Assembly: GCF_051401765.1 (NCBI RefSeq)
Contig: NW_027480422.1
Location: forward strand, 19,052,001-19,116,000
Direction of reading: 5' to 3'
DNA length: 64,000 nucleotides
Origin: Calliopsis andreniformis
Lineage: Eukaryota; Arthropoda; Insecta; Hymenoptera; Andrenidae
Part shown: positions 1 through 13,623 of the stretch, one piece after another
Numbering within the stretch: position 1 is the stretch's first letter
Layout: each line of letters starts with the position of its first letter
Made by a program: the position numbers and the translations under genes
The notes under the pieces: generated by a model
The model's input: only the letters and a program-made list of their open reading frames with translations
Told to the model about the DNA's origin: nothing
The model's database searches: none

Positions 1-3000
1 TGGAGCAACGCCCTGGAGTTAAGCCAAGGTTGCCCGGAACGTAGAAATGACCACAACTTTTCACTGGTTGTAATTATTCGTTCTATACAATGGAAAAACT
101 GTTCTATTTATTTTGTATTTTATGCTTCGGGCATTGACTCGTAAGTCCCTGACTATTCGGTCTGGTGGAGCAACGCCCTAGAGTGTAGCCTAGGCTGCCC
201 GGAACGTAGAAATGACCATTACCTTCACACTGTTTGCGGATATTCATTTGATACGATGGAAAAACTGTTGTATTTAACTTGTATTTCATGCTACGGGCGT
301 TGACTTCTAAGGCCCTAACTATTCGATCTGGTGGAGCAGCGCCCTACAGTTAAGCCTAGGTTGCCCGGAACGTAGAAGTGACCTTTACTTTCATACTGTT
401 TGCAAATATACATTAAATACGATGGTAAAGCTGTTGTATTTATATTGTATTTTATGCTTCTGGCGTAGACTTCGTAGGCCCTAGCTATCAGATCTGGTGG
501 AAGGACGCCCTAGAGTGAAGCCTAGGTTGCCCGGAAAATAGAAAAGACCATTACCTTCACACTGGTTGCAATTATTCCTGTTACACGATGGAAAAACTGT
601 TGCATCTTTATTGTATTTTATGATTCTGGCGTTAAATTCTATGTCCCTAACTATGCGATCTGGTGGAGCAACGCCCTACAGTTAAGCCTAGGTTGCCCAG
701 AGCGTAGAAATGGCCTTTACTTTCACACTGATTGCAAATATACATTATATACGATGAAAAAACTGTTGTATCTATTTTGCATTTTATGCTTCTGGCGCCG
801 ACTTCTTAGGTCCTAACTGTTGGATCTGGTGGAGCAACGCCCTGGGGTGAAGCCCAGGTTGCGCGGAACGTAGAAAAGATCATAACTTTCACACTGGTTT
901 CAATTATTCGTTTTATACAATGGAAAAACTGTTGTACTTAGGTTGTATTTTATTCTTCTGGCGTTGAATTCTAACTCCCTAGCTGTTCGATCTGGTGGAG
1001 CAACGCCCTAGAGTGAAGCCAAGGTTACCCGGAACGTAGAAATGACCAGTACTTTCTCACTCGTTGCAGTTATTCCTGTTATACGATTGAAAGGCTGTTG
1101 CATTTTTATTGTATTTTATGCTTCTGGCGTTGAATTCAAAGTCCCTAACTACTCAATCTGGTGGAACATGCCCTAGAGTTAAGCCTAGGATGCCCGGAAA
1201 GTAGAAATGACCATAACTTTCACACTGTTTGCAATCAATCATTTTATACGATGGAAATGCTGTTGTATTTATATTGTATTTTATGCTTCTGGAGTTAACT
1301 TCTAAGGCCGTAACTATTCGATGTGATGGAGCAACGCCCAAGAGTGAAGCCTAGGTGGACCGGAACGTAGAAATGACCAGTACTTTCACACTGGTTGCAG
1401 TTATTCCTGTTATTCGACGGAAAAAATTTTGCATTTTTATTGTATATTATGTTTTTTGCGTTGAATTCGAAGTCCCTAACTATGCGATCTGGTGCAGCAA
1501 CGCCCTACAGTTAAGCCTATGCTGCCCGGAACGTGGAAGTGACCATTACCTTCAAACTGTTTGCGATTATTCATTTAATACGATGGAAAAGCTGTTGCAT
1601 TTTTATTGTATTTTATGCTTCTGGCGTTGTATTCAAAGTCCCTAACTATTCGATCTGGTGGAGCAACGCCCTGGAGTTAAGCCAAGGTTGCCCGGAACGT
1701 AGAAATTGCCATAACTTTTACACTGGTTGCAATTATTCGTTCTATGCAATGGAAAAACTGTTCTATTTATTTTGTATTTCATGCTTCGGGCGTTAACTTC
1801 TAAGGCCCTAACTATTCGATGTGGTGGAGCAACGCCCAAGAGTGAAGCCTAGGTGGACCGGAACGTAGAAATGCCCATAACTTTCACACCGGTTGCAATT
1901 ATTCGTTTTATATGAAGGAAAAACTGTTGTATTTGTTTTGTATTTTATGCCTCTGGCGTTGACTTCTTAGGCCCTAACAATTCGATCTGGTGGGACGACG
2001 CCCTAGAGTGAAGCCTAGGTTGCCCGGAATGTAGAAATGACTATCACTTTCACACTGGTTGCAGTTATTCGTGTTATACGATGGAAAAACAGTTGTATTT
2101 TTATTTTATTTTATGCTCCGCGCGTTGACTTCTAAGGCCCTAACTATTCGATCTGGTGCAGCAACGCCCCAGAGTGAAGCCTATGTTGCCCGGAACGTAG
2201 AAATGACTATCAGTTTCACACTGGTTGCAGTTATTCGTGTCATACGATGGAAAAACTGTTGCATTCTCATTGTATTTTAAGCTTCGGGCGTTGACTTCTT
2301 GGGACCTAACTATTCGATCTGGTGTAGCAGCGCCCCAGAGTGAAGTCTAGGTTGCCCGGAACGTAGAAATAAGCATAACCTTCACACCGGTTGCAATTAT
2401 TCGTATAAGACGATGGAAAAACTGTTGCATATGTTTTGTATTTTACGCTTCTGGCGTTGACTTCTAAGGCCCTAACAATTCGATCTGGTGGAACGACGCC
2501 CTAGTGTGAAGCCTAGGTTGCCCGGAACGTAGAAATGACAATCACTTTCTCACCGGCTGCAATTATTCGTTTTATACGATGGAAAATCTGTTGCATTTTC
2601 ATTGTATTTTATGCTTCGGGCGATGACCTCTAAGACCCTAACTATTCGATCTGGAGGAGCAACGCCCTACAGTGAAGCCTAGGTTGCACGGAACGTAGAA
2701 ATGACCATAACTTTCAACCGGTTGCGATTATTCGTTTTATACGATGGAAAAGCTGTTGTATTTATATTGTGTATTATGCTTCTGGCGTTGACTTCTTAGG
2801 CCCTAACTATTCGATCTGGTGGAGCAGCGCTCTAGAGTGATGCCTAGGTTGACCGGAACGTAGAAATGGTCATTACTTTCACACTGTTTGCAATTATTCA
2901 TTTGATACGATGGAAAAACTGTTGTATTTATATTGTATTTTATGCTTCGGGCATTGACTTCTAAGCCCCTAACTATTCGATCTGGTGGAGCAACGCCCTA

Positions 3001-3488
3001 GAGCGAAGCCCAGGTTGCCCGGAAAGTAGAAATGGCCCTTACTTTCACTCTGGATGCAATTATTCGTGTTATACGGTGGAAAAACTGTTGCATTCTTATT
3101 GTATTTTATGCTTCGGTCGTTGACTTCTAAGGCCCTAGCTATTTGATCTGGTGGATCAACGCCCTAGAGTGAAGGATAGGTTGCCCGGAATGTAGAAATG
3201 GCCATTACTATCACACTGGATGCAATTATTCGCTTTATAAGATGGAAAAACTGTTGTATTTACATTGCATTTTATGCTTCGGGCGTTGACTTCTAAGGCC
3301 CTAACTATTCGATCTGCTGGAGCGACGCCCTAGGGCGGAGCCTAGGTTGCCCGGAACGTAGAAATGACCATTACCTTCACACTGATTGCAATTATTCATT
3401 TTATGCGATGGACAAACAGTTGTATTATTATTGTATTTTATGCTCCGGGCGTAGACTTCTAAGGCCCTAGCTATTAGATCTGGTGGAT
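1..3488 (+). repeat. Diverged monomers without a clear HOR
   Basis: About 21 monomers that keep the 166 bp register but differ at many positions. Weak long-period similarity exists. The monomer at 1-140 resembles 1,659-1,800, ten monomers later; both carry GGAGTTAAGCCAAGG and CTGTTCTATTTATTTTG. The variant CAAGAGTGAAGCCTAGGTGG occurs at about 1,338 and 1,835, three monomers apart. Neither extends into a block that repeats cleanly. No gene is seen. Confidence 0.75.
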
Positions 3489-5478
3489 CAACGCCCTAGA
3501 GTGAAGTCTAGGTTGCCCGGAACGTAGAAATGGCCATTACTTTCACTCTGGATGCAATTATTCGTGTTATACGATGGAAAAACTGTTGCATTCTTATTGT
3601 ATTTTATGCTTCGGTCGTTGACTTCTAAGGCCCTAGCTATTTGATCTGGTGGATCAAAGCCCTAGAGTGAAGGATAGGTTGCCCGGAATGTAGAAATGGC
3701 CATTACTATCACACTGGATGCAATTGTTCCTGTTATATGATGGAAAAACTGTTGTATTTTTATTGTATTTTATGCTTCTGGCGTTGAATTCTAAGTCCCT
3801 AGCTATTCGATCTGGTGGAGCAACGCCCTAGGGTGAAGCCTAGGTTGCCCGTAGCGTAGAAATGAACATTACTTTCACACTGCTTGCAATTATTCCTGTT
3901 ATACGATGGAAAAGCTGTTGTATTTTTATTGTATTTTATGCTTCTGGCGTTGACTTCTAAGACGCTAGCTATTCGATCTGGTGGAGCAACGCCCTAGAGT
4001 GAAGCTTAGGTTGCCCGGAACGTAGAAATGATCATTACTTTCACACTGGATGCAATTTCCTTGTTATACGATGGAATAACTGTTGTATTTATATTGTATT
4101 TTATGCTTCCGGCGTTGTCTTCTATGGCCCTAACTATTCCATCTGGTCGAACAACGCCCTAGAGTGAAGTCTAGGTTGCCCGGAACGTAGAAATAAGCAT
4201 AACCTTCACACCGGTTGCAATTATTCGCATAAGACGATGGAAAAACTGTTGCATTTGTTTTGTATTTTACGCTTCTGGCGTTGACTTCTAAGGCCCTAAC
4301 AATTCGGTCTGGTGGAACGACGCCCTACAGTGAAGCCTAGGTTGCCCGGAACGTAGAAATGACCATAACTTTCACACCGGCTGCAATTATTCGTTCTATA
4401 CGATGGAAAAACTGTTGCATTTTCATTGTATTTTATGCTTCGGGCGATGACCTCTAAGACCCTAACTATTCGATCTGGTGGAGCAACGCTCTACAGTGAA
4501 GCCTAGGTTGCCCGGAACGTAGAAATGGTCATTACTATCACACTGTTTGCAATTATTCATTTGATACGATGGAAATGCTGTTGTATTTATATTGTATATT
4601 ATGCTTCGTGCGTTGACTTCTAAGGCCCTAACTATTCGATCTGGTGGTGCAACGCCCTAGAGTGAAGCCTAGGTTGCCCGGAAAGTGGAAATGACCATAA
4701 CTTTCACACTGGTTGCAATTATTCGTTTTATACGATGGAAAAGCTGTTGTATTTATATTGTGTATTACGCTCCTGGCGTTGACTTCTTAGGCCCTAACTA
4801 TTCGATCTGGTGGAGCAACGCCCTAGAGTGAAGCCTAGGTTACCCGGAACCTAGAAATGGCCATTACTTTCACACTGGATGCAATTATTCCTGTTATACG
4901 ATGGAATAGCTGTTGCATTTTCATTGTATTTTATGCTTCGGGCGTTGACTTCTAGGGCCCTAACTATTCCATCTGGTGGAGCAACGCCCTAGTGTAAAGC
5001 CTAGGTTGCCCGGAACTTAGAAATAACCATAACTTTCACACCGGTTTCAATTATTCGTTTTATACGATGGAAAAACTGTTGTATTTATATCGTATTTTAT
5101 GATTCTGGCGTCGACTTCTGAGGCCATAACAATTCGATCTGGTGGAACAACGCCCTAGATTGAATCCTAGATTGCCCGGAACGTAGAAATGACTATCACT
5201 TTCATATTGGTTGCAATTATTCGTTTTATACGATGTAACATCTGTTGCATTTATATTCTGTTTTATGCTTCGGGCGATGACCTCTAAGACCCTAACTATT
5301 CGATCTGGTGGAGCAACGCTCTACAGTGAAGCCTACGTTGCCCGGAACGTCGAAATGACCATAACTTTCAACCGGTTGCGATTATTCGTTGTATACGATG
5401 GTAAATCTGTTGTATTTATATTGTGTATTATGCTTCTGGCGTTGACTTCTTAGACCCTAACTATTCGATCTGGTGGAG
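3489..5478 (+). repeat. 12-monomer block, copy a (1,990 bp)
   Basis: This stretch is repeated directly after itself. Bases 3,489-4,520 match 5,479-6,510 at an offset of 1,990 bp (12 monomers). Bases from about 4,520 match 6,841 onward at an offset of 2,321 bp (14 monomers). Diagnostic variants are TATTTGATCTGGTGGATCAA, GTGAAGGATAGG and the shortened GGATGCAATTTCC. Confidence 0.85.
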
Positions 5479-7799
5479 CAACGCCCTAGAGTGAAGCCTA
5501 GGTTGCCCGGAACGTAGAAATGGCCATTACTTTCACTCTGTATGCAATTATTCGTGTTATACGATGGAAAAACTGTTGCATTCTTATTGTATTTTATGCT
5601 TCGGTCGTTGACTTCTAAGGCCCTAGCTATTTGATCTGGTGGATCAAAGCCCTAGAGTGAAGGATAGGTTGCCCGGAATGTAGAAATGGCCATTACTATC
5701 ACACTGGATGCAATTGTTCCTGTTATATGATGGAAAAACTGTTGTATTTTTATTGTATTTTATGCTTCTGGCGTTGAATTCTAAGTCCCTAGCTATTCGA
5801 TCTGGTGGAGCAACGCCCTAGGGTGAAGCCTAGGTTGCCCGTAGCGTAGAAATGAACATTACTTTCACACTGCTTGCAATTATTCCTGTTATACGATGGA
5901 AAAGCTGTTGTATTTTTATTGTATTTTATGCTTCTGGCGTTGACTTCTAAGACGCTAGCTATTCGATCTGGTGGAGCAACGCCCTAGAGTGAAGCTTAGG
6001 TTGCCCGGAACGTAGAAATGATCATTACTTTCACACTGGATGCAATTTCCTTGTTATACGATGGAATAACTGTTGTATTTATATTGTATTTTATGCTTCC
6101 GGCGTTGACTTCTATGGCCCTAACTATTCCATCTGGTCGAACAACGCCCTAGAGTGAAGTCTAGGTTGCCCGGAACGTAGAAATAAGCATAACCTTCACA
6201 CCGGTTGCAATTATTCGTATAAGACGATGGAAAAACTGTTGCATTTGTTTTGTATTTTACGCTTCTGGCGTTGACTTCTAAGGCCCTAACAATTCGATCT
6301 GGTGGAACGACGCCCTACAGTGAAGCCTAGGTTGCCCGGAACGTAGAAATGACCATAACTTTCACACCGGCTGCAATTATTCGTTCTATACGATGGAAAA
6401 ACTGTTGCATTTTCATTGTATTTTATGCTTCGGGCGATGACCTCTAAGACCCTAACTATTCGATCTGGTGGAGCAACGCTCTACAGTGAAGCCTAGGTTG
6501 CCCGGAACGTAGAAATGACCATAACTTTCAACCGGTTGCGATTATTCGTTTTATACGATGGTAAAGCTGTTGTATTTATATTGTGTATTATGCTTCTGGC
6601 GTTGACTTCTTAGACCCTAACTATTCGATCTGGTGGAGCAACGCCCTAGAGTGAAGCCTAGGTTGCCCGGAACGTAGAAATGACCATTACCTTCACACTG
6701 GTTGCAATTATTCGTTTTATACGATGGAAAAGCTGTTGTATTTATATTGTGTATTATGCTTCTGGCGTTGACTTCTTAGGCCCTAACTATTCGATCTGGT
6801 GGAGCAGCGCTCTAGAGTAATGCCTAGGTTGCCCGGAACGTAGAAATGGTCATTACTATCACACTGTTTGCAATTATTCATTTGATACGATGGAAATGCT
6901 GTTGTATTTATATTGTATATTATGCTTCGTGCGTTGACTTCTAAGGCCCTAACTATTCGATCTGGTGGTGCAACGCCCTAGAGTGAAGCCTAGGTTGCCC
7001 GGAAAGTGGAAATGACCATAACTTTCACACTGGTTGCAATTATTCGTTTTATACGATGGAAAAGCTGTTGTATTTATATTGTGTATTATGCTCCTGGCGT
7101 TGACTTCTTAGGCCCTAACTATTCGATCTGGTGGAGCAACGCCCTAGAGTGAAGCCTAGGTTACCCGGAACCTAGAAATGGCCATTACTTTCACACTGGA
7201 TGCAATTATTCCTGTTATACGATGGAATAGCTGTTGCATTTTCATTGTATTTTATGCTTCGGGCGTTGACTTCTAGGGCCCTAACTATTCCATCTGGTGG
7301 AGCAACGCCCTAGTGTCAAGCCTAGGTTGCCCGGAACTTAGAAATAACCATAACTTTCACACCGGTTTCAATTATTCGTTTTATACGATGGAAAAACTGT
7401 TGTATTTATATCGTATTTTATGATTCTGGCGTCGACTTCTGAGGCCCTAACAATTCGATCTGGTGGAACAACGCCCTAGATTGAATCCTAGATTGCCCGG
7501 AACGTAGAAATGACTATCACTTTCATATTGGTTGCAATTATTCGTTTTATACGATGTAACATCTGTTGCATTTATATTCTGTTTTATGCTTCGGGCGATG
7601 ACCTCTAAGACCCTAACTATTCGATCTGGTGGAGCAACGCTCTACAGTGAAGCCTACGTTGCCCGGAACGTCGAAATGACCATAACTTTCAACCGGTTGC
7701 GATTATTCGTTGTATACGATGGTAAATCTGTTGTATTTATATTGTGTATTATGCTTCTGGCGTTGACTTCTTAGACCCTAACTATTCGATCTGGTGGAG
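5479..7799 (+). repeat. Expanded copy b of the 12-monomer block (14 monomers, 2,321 bp)
   Basis: Copy of 3,489-5,478 with about two extra monomers at about 6,510-6,841, where the offset to copy a changes from 1,990 to 2,321 bp. The end of the copy, for example 7,532-7,774, matches 5,211-5,453 with no difference I could see over 240 bp. Confidence 0.85.
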
Positions 7800-9003
7800 C
7801 AACGCCCTAGAGTGAAGCCTAGGTTGCCCGGAACGTAGAAATGACCATTACCTTCACACTGGTTGCAATTATTCGCGATATACGATGGAAAAACTGTTGT
7901 ATCTTTATTGTATTTTATGCTTCGGGCGTTGACTTCTATGGACCTAACTATTCGATCTGGTGGAGCAACGCCCTAGAGTGAAGCCTAGGTTGCCCGGAAC
8001 CTAGAAATGGCCATTACTTTCACACTGTTTGCAATTATTCGTTTGATACGGTGGAAATGCAGTTGTATTTATATTGTATATTATGCTTCGTGCGTTGACT
8101 TCTAAGGCCCTAACTATTCGATCTGGTGGTGCAACGCCCTAGAGTGAAGCCTAGGTTGCCCGGAAAGTGGAAATGACCATAACTTTCACACTGGTTGCAA
8201 TTATTCGTTTTATACGATGGAAAAGCTGTTGCATTTATATTGTGTATTATGCTTCTGGCGTTGACTTCTTAGGCCCTAACTATTCGATCTGGTGGAGCAG
8301 CGCTCTAGAGTAATGCCTAGGTTGCCCGGAACGTAGAAATGGTCATTACTATCACACTGTTTGCAATTATTCATTTGATACGATGGAAATGCTGTTGTAT
8401 TTATATTGTATATTATGCTTCGTGCGTTGACTTCTAAGGCCCTAACTATTCGATCTGGTGGTGCAACGCCCTAGAGTGAAGCCTAGGTTGCCCGGAAAGT
8501 GGAAATGACCATAACTTTCACACTGGTTGCAATTATTCGTTTTATACGATGGAAAAGCTGTTGTATTTATATTGTGTATTATGCTCCTGGCGTTGACTTC
8601 TTAGGCCCTAACTATTCGATCTGGTGGAGCAACGCCCTAGAGTGAAGCCTAGGTTGCCCGGAACCTAGAAATGGAAATTACTTTCACACTGGATGCAATT
8701 ATTCCTGTTATACGATGGAACAGCTGTTGCATTTTCATTGTATTTTATGCTTCGGGCGTTGACTTCTAGGGCCCTAACTATTCCATCTGGTGGAGCAACG
8801 CCCTAGTGTAAAGCCTAGGTTGCCCGGAACTTAGAAGTAACCATAACTTTCACACCGGTTTCAATTATTCGTTTTATACGATGGAAAAACTGTTGTATTT
8901 ATATCGTATTTTATGATTCTGGCGTCGACTTCTGAGGCCCTAACAATTCGATCTGGTGGAACAACGCCCTAGATTGAATCCTAGATTGCCCGGAACGTAG
9001 AAA
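7800..9003 (+). repeat. Partial 9-monomer-offset copy of the preceding block
   Basis: Bases about 8,190-9,003 repeat 6,697-7,510 at an offset of 1,493 bp (9 monomers). They share GCAGCGCTCTAGAGTAATGC, TTTGATACGATGGAAATGC and GATTGAATCCTAGATTGCCC. Bases 7,800-8,190 are related monomers of mixed type. Confidence 0.75.
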
Positions 9004-10399
9004 TGACCGTCACTTTCATACTGGTTGCCATTATTCGTGTTATACGATGGAAAGACTGTTGCATTTTTATTGCATTTTATGCCTCGGGCGATGACTTCTA
9101 AGGCCCTAACAATTCGATCTGGTGAAACAACGCCCTAGAGTGAAGCCTGGGTCGCCCAGAACGTAGAAATGACCATCACTTTCACACTGGTTGCAATTAC
9201 TCCTGTTATACGATGGAAAAACTGTTGTATCTTTATTGTATTTTATGCTTCGGGCGTTGACTTCTAAGGCCCTAACTATACGACCTGGTGGAGCAACGCC
9301 CCAGAGTGAAGCCTAGGTTGCCCGGAACGTAAAAATGGCCATTACATCCACACTGTTTGCAATTGTTCATTTTATACGATGGAAAAACTGTTGTATTTAT
9401 ATTGTATTTTATGCTTCTGGCGTTGACTCCTAAGGCCGTAGCTATTCGATGTGGTGGAACAACGCCCTAGATTGAGTCCTAGGTTGCCCGGAACGTAGAA
9501 ATGACAATTACCTTCACACTGATTGCAATTATTCATTTTATACGATGGAAGAACTGTTGTATTTTTATTGTATTTCATGCTCCGGGCGTAGACTTCTAAG
9601 GCCCTAACTATTCGATCTGGTGGAGCAACGCCCTAGAGTGAAGCCTAGGTTGCCCGGAACGTAAAAATGGCCATTACTTCCACACTGTTTGCAATTATTC
9701 ATTTTATACGAGGGAAAAACTGTTGTATTTATATTGTATTTTATGCTTCGGGCGTTGACTTCTAAGGCCCTAACTCTTCAATCTGGTGGAGCAACGCCCT
9801 AGGGCGGAGCCTAGGTTGCCCGGAACGTAGAAATGACCATAAATTTCACACCGGTTGCAATTATTCGCTTTAGACGATGGGAAATCTGTTGTATTTATAT
9901 TGTATTTTATGCTTCGGGCGTCGACTTCTAAGGCCCTAACTCTTCGATCTGGTGGAGCAACGCCCTAGGGCGGAGCCTAGGTTGCCCGGAACGTAGAAAT
10001 GACCATTACCTTCACACTGATTGCAATTTTTCATTTTATACCATGGAAATACTGTCGCATTTTCATTGTATTTTGTACTTAGGGCGTTGACTTCTGTGGA
10101 CCTAACTAATCGATCTGGTGGAGCAACGCCCTAGAGTGAAGTCTAGGTTGCCCGGAACCTAGAAATGGCCATTACTTTCACACTGGATGCAATTATTCCT
10201 GTTACACGATGGAATAATTGTTGTATTTATATTGTATGTTATGCTTCTGGCGTTGACTTCTTAGGCCCTTACTATTCGATCTCGTGGAACAACGCCCTAG
10301 ATTGAATCCTAGGTTGCCCGGAACGTAGAAATGACTATCACTTTCACATTGGTTGCAATTATTCGCTTTATACGATGGAAAATCTGTTGTATTTATATT
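9004..10399 (+). repeat. Mosaic monomers, left arm
   Basis: About eight monomers in register with no extended duplication seen. Several carry CTAGGGCGGAGCCTAGG (near 9,800 and 9,965), a variant also at about 3,335, 10,630 and 12,610. No gene is seen. Confidence 0.7.
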
Positions 10400-13200
10400 G
10401 TATTTTATGCTTCGGGCGTTGACTTCTAAGGCCCTACCTATTCGATCTGGTGGAGCAACGCCCTAGATCGAAGCATAGGTTGCCCGGAACGTAGAAATGA
10501 CCATTACTTTCACACTGTTTGCAATTATTCATAATATACGATGCAAAATCTGATGTATTTATATTGTATTTTATGCTTCGGGCGTTGACTTCTAAGGCCC
10601 TAACTATTCGATCTGGTGGAGCAACGCCCTAGGGCGGAGCCTAGGTTGCCCGGAACGTAGACATGACCATTACCTTCACACTGATTGCAATTATTCAGTT
10701 TGTGGGGTGGAAGAACTGTTGTATTTTTATTGTGTTTTATGCTCCGGGCGTTGACTTCTGAGGCCCTAACTATTCGATCTGGTGGAACGGCGCCCTAGAG
10801 TGAAGCCTAGGTTGCCCGGAACGTAGAAATGACTATCAGTTTCATACTGGTTGCAGTTATTCGTGTTATACCATGGAAAAACTGTTGCATTCTCACTGTA
10901 TTTTATGCTTCTGGCGTTGACTTCTTGGGCCCTAACTATTCGCTCTGATGTAGCAGCGCCCCAGAGTGTATCCTAGGTTGCCGAAACGTAGAAATGACCA
11001 TTACCTTCACACTGATTGCAATTATTCATTTTATACGATTGAAAAACTGTTGCATTCTTATTGTATTTTATGCTTCGGTCGTTGACTTCTAAGGCCCTAG
11101 CTATTTGATCTGGTGGATCAACGGCCTAGAGTGAAGGATAGGATGCCCGGAATGTAGAAATGGCCATTACTATCACACTGGATGCAATTATTCCTGTTAT
11201 ACGATGGAAAAACTGTTGTATTTTTATTGTATTTTATGCTTCTGGCGTTGAATTCTAAGTCCCTAGCTATACGATCTGGTGGAGCAACGCCCTAGGGTGA
11301 AGCCTAGGTTGCCCGGAGCGTAGAAATGAACATTACTTTCACACTGCTTGCAATTATTCCTGTTATACGATGGAAAAGCTGTTGTATTTTTATTGTATTT
11401 TATGCTTCTGGCGTTGACTTCTAAGTCGCTAGCTATTCGATCTGGTGGAGCAACGCCCTAGAGTGAAGCTTAGGTTGCCCGGAACGTAGAAATGATCATT
11501 ACTTTCACACTGGATGCAATTTTCCTGTTGTACGATGGAAAAACTGTTGCATTTATATTGTATTTTACGCTTCGGGCGTTGACTTCTATGGCCCTAACTA
11601 TTCCATCTGGTCGAACAACGCCCTAGAGTGAAGTCTAACTTGCCCGGAACGTAGAAATAAGCATAACCTTCACACCGGTTGCAATTATTCGTATAAGACA
11701 ATGGAAAAACTGTTGCATTTGTTTTGTATTTTACGCTTCTGGCGTTGACTTCTAAGGCCCTAACAATTCGATCTGGTGGAACGACGCCCTACAGTGAAGC
11801 CTAGGTTGCCCGGAAAGTGGAAATGACCATAACTTTCACACTGGTTGCAATTATTCGTTTTATACGATGGAAAAGCTGTTGTATTTATATTGTGTATTAT
11901 GCTTCTGGCGTTGACTTCTTAGGCCCTAACTATTCGATCTGGTGGAGCAGCGCTCTAGAGTAATGCCTATGTTGCCCGGAACGTAGAAATGTTCATTACT
12001 ATCACACTGTTTGCAATTATTCATTTGATACGATGGAAATGCTGTTGTATTTATATTGTATATTATGCTTCGTGCGTTGACTTCTAAGGCCCTAACTATT
12101 CGATCTGGTGGTGCAACGCCCTAGAGTGAAGCCTAGGTTGCCCGGAAAGTGGAAATGACCATAACTTTCACACTGGTTGCAATTATTCGTTTTATACGAT
12201 GGAAAAGCTGTTGTATTTATATTGTGTATTATGCTCCTGACGTTGACTTCTTAGGCCCTAACTATTCGATCTGGTGGAGCAACGACCTAGAGTGAAGCCT
12301 AGGTTGCCCGGAACCTAGAAATGGCCATTACTTTCACACTGGATGCAATTATTCATTTTATACGAGGGAAAAACTGTTGTATTTATATTGTATTTTATGC
12401 TTCGGGCGTTGACTTCTAAGGCCCTACCTATTCGATCTGGTGGAGCAACGCCCTAGAGCGAAGCATAGGTTGCCCGGAACGTAGAAATGACCATTACTTT
12501 CACACTGTTTGCAATTATTCATAATATACGATGCAAAATCTGATGTATTTATATTGTATTTTATGCTTCGGGCGTTGACTTCTAAGGCCCTAACTATTCG
12601 ATCTGGTGGAGCAACGCCCTAGGGCGGAGCCTAGGTTGCCCGGAACGTAGAAATGACCATTACCTTCACACTGATTGCAATTATTCAGTTTATGGGGTGG
12701 AAGAACTGTTGTATTTTTATTGTGTTTTATGCTCCGGGCGTTGACTTCTAAGGCCCTAACTATTCGATCTGGTGGAGCAACGCCCTAGAGCGAAGCCTAG
12801 GTTGCCCGGAACGTAGAAATGGCCATAACTTTCACACTGGTTGCAATTATTCGTTTTATACGATGGAAAAACTGTTGTATTTGTTTTGTATTTTATGCCT
12901 CTGTCGTTGACGTCTTAGGCCCTAACAATTCGATCTGGTGGAACGACGCCCTAGAGTGAAGCCTAGGTTGCCCGGAACGTAGAAATGACTATCACTTTCA
13001 TACTGGTTGCAGTTATTCGTGTTATACCATGGAAAAACTGTTGCATTCTCACTGTATTTTATGCTTCTGGCGTTGACTTCTTGGGCCCTAACTATTCGCT
13101 CTGATGTAGCAGCGCCCCAGAGTGTATCCTAGGTTGCCGAAACGTAGAAATGACCATTACCTTCACACTGATTGCAATTATTCATTTTATACGATTGAAA
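10400..13200 (+). repeat. Mosaic of duplicated blocks, left arm
   Basis: Bases 10,400-11,043 reappear at 12,390-13,200, first at offset 1,990 bp and then at 2,156 bp, so the second copy has gained one monomer near 12,800. Both contain TTCATAATATACGATGC, GGGGTGGAAGAACTG and GTTATACCATGG. Between them, 11,044-11,810 copies 5,570-6,336 (offset 5,474 bp, 33 monomers), and 11,811 to about 12,345 copies 8,161-8,695 (offset 3,650 bp, 22 monomers). Confidence 0.75.
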
Positions 13201-13623
13201 AACAGTTGTATTTTTATTGTATTTTATGCTCCGGGCGTAGACTTCTAGGGCCCTAGCTATTCGATCTGGTGGAGCAACGCCCTAGAATGAAGCTTAGGTT
13301 GCCCGGAACGTAGAAATGATCATTACTTTCACACTGGATGCAATTTTCCTGTTATACGATGGAAAAACTGTTGTATTTATATTGTATTTTATGCTTCCGG
13401 CGTTGACTTCTATGGGCCTAACTATTCCATCTGGTCGAACAACGCCCTAGAGTGAAGTCTAGGTTGCCCGGAACGTTGAAATAAGCATAACCTTCACACC
13501 GGTTGCAATTATTCGTATAAGACGATGGAAAAACTGTTGCATTTGTTTTGTATTTTACGCTTCTGGCGTTGACTTCTAAGGCCCTAACAATTCGATCTGG
13601 TGGAACGACGCCCAACAGTGAAG

